NCBI GenBank assembly: GCA_026647385.1
Contig: JAPKGY010000110.1
Coordinates: 1 to 8,064, forward strand
Direction of reading: 5' to 3'
DNA from: Phycisphaerae bacterium
GTDB taxonomy: Bacteria > Planctomycetota > Phycisphaerae > UBA1845 > PWPN01
DNA: 8,064 bases
In this document: positions 6,072 through 8,064 of the stretch, piece by piece
Layout: every line of letters starts with the position of its first letter
Numbering within the stretch: position 1 is the first letter of the stretch
Position numbers and translations under genes: made by a program
The notes under the pieces: generated by a model
The model's input: only the letters and a program-made list of their open reading frames with translations
The model's database searches: none
Told to the model about the DNA's origin: nothing

Positions 6072-6191
6072 TTAGCGATCACCCGTCTCCGGCCTGACCG
6101 CGTACGACAGGCCGAGCTTGTCCTTTTTCATCACCCCACTGACAAAGACATCGGTCTTCGGCTCGTGCCACGTTGGCCGATCGTGGTACAC
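6072..6191 (-). CDS. Small hypothetical protein, 39 residues
   Basis: From GTG 6191 to TAA 6074-6072, the frame encodes a 39-residue hydrophilic peptide that includes WHEPKTDVFVSG and ends GLSYAVRPETGDR. By my count about three quarters of third codon positions are G or C while second positions are AT-rich, the coding pattern expected in such a genome. A good sigma70-like promoter lies 48-76 bases upstream. Weak points are the absence of a Shine-Dalgarno sequence near the GTG and the small size. An internal ATG (codon 21) could start a shorter product. I do not recognise the family. It may be a real small protein or the surviving C-terminal end of a decayed gene, since an in-frame stop lies about 16 codons upstream of the GTG. 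Confidence 0.38.
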   Translation of the reverse strand: MYHDRPTWHEPKTDVFVSGVMKKDKLGLSYAVRPETGDR

Positions 6192-6238
6192 TCGATCAAG
6201 GGGTCCCGGTGATTTCCGTCCGCCGCGTCGAGCCGCCC

Positions 6239-6267
6239 TTTATACTGCTCCCCTCATGCACTGAAAA
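6239..6267 (-). promoter_or_regulatory. Sigma70-like promoter upstream of the 39-residue ORF
   Basis: On the minus strand TTTTCA (6267-6262) and TATAAA (6244-6239) are separated by 17 bases, matching four and five of six consensus positions. Predicted transcription start is near 6232, about 40 bases before the GTG of the small ORF. The -35 overlaps the T tract of the terminator following the rhamnosidase gene. Confidence 0.5.
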
Positions 6268-6286
6268 AGGGCCATCGATTCGACGG
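6264..6286 (-). terminator. Intrinsic terminator candidate of the rhamnosidase gene
   Basis: Ten bases after the rhamnosidase stop, the minus strand reads CCGTCG-AAT-CGATGG, a six-pair stem with one G-U pair and a three-base loop. CCC and a run of five T follow. Position and form fit a weak rho-independent terminator. The loop and stem are small, so read-through is possible. Confidence 0.45.
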
Positions 6287-6295
6287 ACGCACCGC

Positions 6296-8064
6296 TCAAT
6301 CGCCTGGAACATCCAACTCAACGGCTGACACGCTTGCAGGGCGAATACACACAGGGCCGATCAGGCCGGACGGAAGCAATGGGTCGTTTTTGTCGTACAC
6401 ACCGCCCCGAGTGCAGAAGGCAATCCGGCCGGAGGGGCGAGGTTTACCCTGGAGCAGCCAGTCGGGCCATTTCGCCGGTAGCCGGACACCCGCGTCCGCG
6501 TCCTGCCATTCCATGTCATCCTCCAGATGACTGTCACCAATCATCCGATTCGGCCAGAGATTCGTCACGCGGACCTCGAGGCGGTTCGGGCCTGGCTGTG
6601 CGACGCGGTCGATTCGGACCCGGAACGGCGGTTTCCAGAGCGTGGGGAGTTCGTGGCCGTTGAGACTTGCCCGCGCGACGACCTCGACGTCGCCCAGATC
6701 GAGATAGACCTCATGACCGGCGGCGAAAAACTCCGCCGGCAGCTCGAACTCCTTCGTGTAGGCGGCTGTCCCGGAGAAAAACCGGATCCCCGGCTCCGGA
6801 CGGTCGGGCCACGACACGAGTTTCTCGAATACCGCGGACGCGGGCGCGCCCAGGCCGGGCGGAAACGCGACCCGCCACGGGCCGTCCAATACGATCGGAT
6901 CGGGAAGCGTCGGCGACTGGAGCGGGACCGTCGCACCGTCGTCGAGTCTCGCGATTTGCCCCGTTTTTTTCCGGAAGCGAGCAAGCAGCGCCCCGTCGGC
7001 GTCCCGCTCGAGTTCTACCGCGGATCGATCCGCGGCCGGGAGCGAGGCTGCCCCGGCTGGTGGCGCGTCTTCCAGGGCGATCGCGTATCGCGCGGGCATG
7101 GTTGCGCGAAACACCACGAAGACCGAGCCATTCGGATCGAGGCGCATCGGGACGGTAACGCAGCCATCCGATTCGCGCCGAAACACGCCCGGCCTTCCGA
7201 TCGCGCCCGCGGCTGGATCCCAGAACTCGGGCGCCCTGCCGGCCGCGCGGAAGGTTGCCTCGATCGCCTCGGGGCGGCCGTGCTGATTGGACACGAAGTA
7301 GAGGTCGGTTCCTTCAACGCGGCGATGAACGTAGAGGACCTCGGCGTCTTTCGCGTCGGTGTGGTACTGGAAATCCGGAGGGAGGTTGATCCGTCGGAAG
7401 ACCTCCTCGAAGCTCAGCCCCGCGAAAAACCGGCCTTTGCCGACCCGCCGATCGACAACCGGGTTGTTACCGTCGCCCCACAATGCGGTGACAGCTCTGC
7501 GAAGGGCCGCATCACCCGCGCCCCGGTCGAGCAGTGCGGACGACTGCAGCGGACGCCGCGGGGCAAGCACGGTTGCACCGGCCTCCACCAATTCCAAGAC
7601 CCTGGTCGCCACAGCCGGCCGCATCGTGGGCAGATCGGGCAGCAGCAGAAGTCGGTACGTTGCGCCGGCGGGCAGCACGAGGCGACCCTTCTCCGTGCAG
7701 GCCTCCATGATCGCCTTCACGTCGCAGCCGTCAAAATCGTAGCCCGCGGGCAGCACGGGCGTCAGTTCGTCGCGCCACGCGATGCGGTTCGGCACGTCCT
7801 CGCCGACGAACCAGAGCACGTCGCAGACCTGCTGCCCCTGGCGGAGCACGTGGTTGCATCGGGTCAGATAGTCCATCCAGGCGCCGGCTGCGTCCCACCA
7901 GGTATTGTTGCGATTGAAGTTCAATCCCCAGAGGAAGAACGTGAAGCCCGGCCCGGTCACCGGGTACGGCTGATGCGCGAAGGTGTGGAAAACGAACTGG
8001 TTCACGCCGGCGCAGAAGGCGCGGTCTCCCTCCGCCTTCAGGCTGAACGGATGGTTCTGCCAGC
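6296..8064 (-). CDS. GH106-family alpha-L-rhamnosidase, C-terminal part (5' end outside window)
   Basis: The frame enters from the right edge and supplies the last 588 residues of a protein usually around 1,000 long. It should release L-rhamnose from plant or microbial polysaccharides; the missing N-terminus would show whether it is exported. Visible features, numbered from the first complete codon, are HPFSLKAEGDRAF (4-16) and the FVFHTFAHQPYP strand near the end of the catalytic barrel. Next come NRNNTWW (50-56) and CDVLWFVGEDVPNR, which begins a flavodoxin-like domain. Near the C-terminus (about 440-510) is a jelly-roll resembling the GH2 sugar-binding domain, with GTAAYTKEFELP and GHELPTLWKPPFRVR. 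The tail SGLIGPVCI is typical of the family. A GTG at 8005 lies mid-domain and is not the true start. Family assignment is from recognised sequence text, not a search. Confidence 0.88.
   Translation of the reverse strand, partial: WQNHPFSLKAEGDRAFCAGVNQFVFHTFAHQPYPVTGPGFTFFLWGLNFNRNNTWWDAAGAWMDYLTRCNHVLRQGQQVCDVLWFVGEDVPNRIAWRDELTPVLPAGYDFDGCDVKAIMEACTEKGRLVLPAGATYRLLLLPDLPTMRPAVATRVLELVEAGATVLAPRRPLQSSALLDRGAGDAALRRAVTALWGDGNNPVVDRRVGKGRFFAGLSFEEVFRRINLPPDFQYHTDAKDAEVLYVHRRVEGTDLYFVSNQHGRPEAIEATFRAAGRAPEFWDPAAGAIGRPGVFRRESDGCVTVPMRLDPNGSVFVVFRATMPARYAIALEDAPPAGAASLPAADRSAVELERDADGALLARFRKKTGQIARLDDGATVPLQSPTLPDPIVLDGPWRVAFPPGLGAPASAVFEKLVSWPDRPEPGIRFFSGTAAYTKEFELPAEFFAAGHEVYLDLGDVEVVARASLNGHELPTLWKPPFRVRIDRVAQPGPNRLEVRVTNLWPNRMIGDSHLEDDMEWQDADAGVRLPAKWPDWLLQGKPRPSGRIAFCTRGGVYDKNDPLLPSGLIGPVCIRPASVSAVELDVPGD

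Larger units (their letters stand above)
5625..6295. other. Long spacer between rhamnosidase gene and ABC operon
   Basis: About 670 bases without a confident gene. From right to left it holds a terminator, a promoter, a 39-codon ORF, a short hairpin GGCGAC/GTCGCC (6050-6068) just after that ORF's stop, and a run of eight C (6028-6035). The two-way hairpin at 5932-5958, the inverted repeat at 5850-5876, a possible 58-codon ORF and the extended -10 promoter of the ABC operon complete it. I found no tRNA fold, transposase fragment or recognised riboswitch. On the plus strand TTCAAA (5891-5896) and CATAAT (5914-5919), 17 bases apart, form a promoter-like pair that would transcribe into the 5932-5958 hairpin; no convincing gene follows. 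Confidence 0.6.

Noticed and set aside
5600..6082. A 160-codon minus-strand frame across the spacer, overlapping the ATPase start
   Set aside because: Its product is glycine/arginine-rich with mixed codon use. It overlaps the ABC promoter and start, and the shorter frames in the same region have a better coding pattern.
5919..6212. A 97-codon plus-strand frame starting at TTG
   Set aside because: It includes proline-rich low-complexity text over the C8 run and is the complement of the better-supported 39-codon minus-strand ORF. No ribosome binding site was seen.

Overview
The window is GC-rich DNA in which every gene I can support lies on the minus strand, so transcription runs from high to low coordinates. 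The gene mix is a Rex-controlled NuoE/NuoF-type diaphorase, a MacB/LolD-type ABC exporter and a GH106 alpha-L-rhamnosidase. This suggests an anaerobic or facultatively fermentative, polysaccharide-degrading bacterium. A planctomycete/PVC-like or similar uncultured lineage would fit, but that placement is inference from gene content only.

Layout in order of transcription. (1) 8064-6296: the C-terminal 588 residues of a GH106 rhamnosidase whose 5' end lies outside the window, followed by a weak intrinsic terminator. (2) 6295-5625: a roughly 670-base spacer with a good sigma70-like promoter, a plausible 39-codon ORF, a second possible 58-codon ORF, several inverted repeats and an extended -10 promoter for the ABC operon. 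(3) 5624-3352: an ABC ATPase and its FtsX/MacB-type permease, overlapping by four bases. (4) 3351-3098: an operon control region with two Rex-type operators around a candidate promoter. (5) 3097-80: rex, nuoE and nuoF, all overlapping and so probably translationally coupled, then a possible further gene that starts at the nuoF stop and runs off the left edge.

How the genes work together. Rex senses the NADH/NAD+ ratio. It probably represses its own operon through the two TGTGA-N6-TCACA sites, so the NADH-handling NuoE/NuoF module is made when NADH builds up. The NuoF homologue carries a fused N-terminal [2Fe-2S] domain and a C-terminal ferredoxin-like cluster, the architecture of HydB/HndC subunits of NAD(P)-linked [FeFe]-hydrogenases. 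The unseen next gene is therefore a good candidate for the hydrogenase catalytic subunit, but that gene is not in the window. The ABC exporter and rhamnosidase appear to be separate units.

Most notable points: the twin Rex operators, which also argue for a shorter Rex start; the NuoF C-terminus, which has one ferredoxin cluster where HydB/HndC relatives usually have two; and the unexplained spacer between the rhamnosidase and the ABC operon with its small ORFs and hairpins. I see no CRISPR array, rRNA, tRNA, transposase or convincing attachment site.
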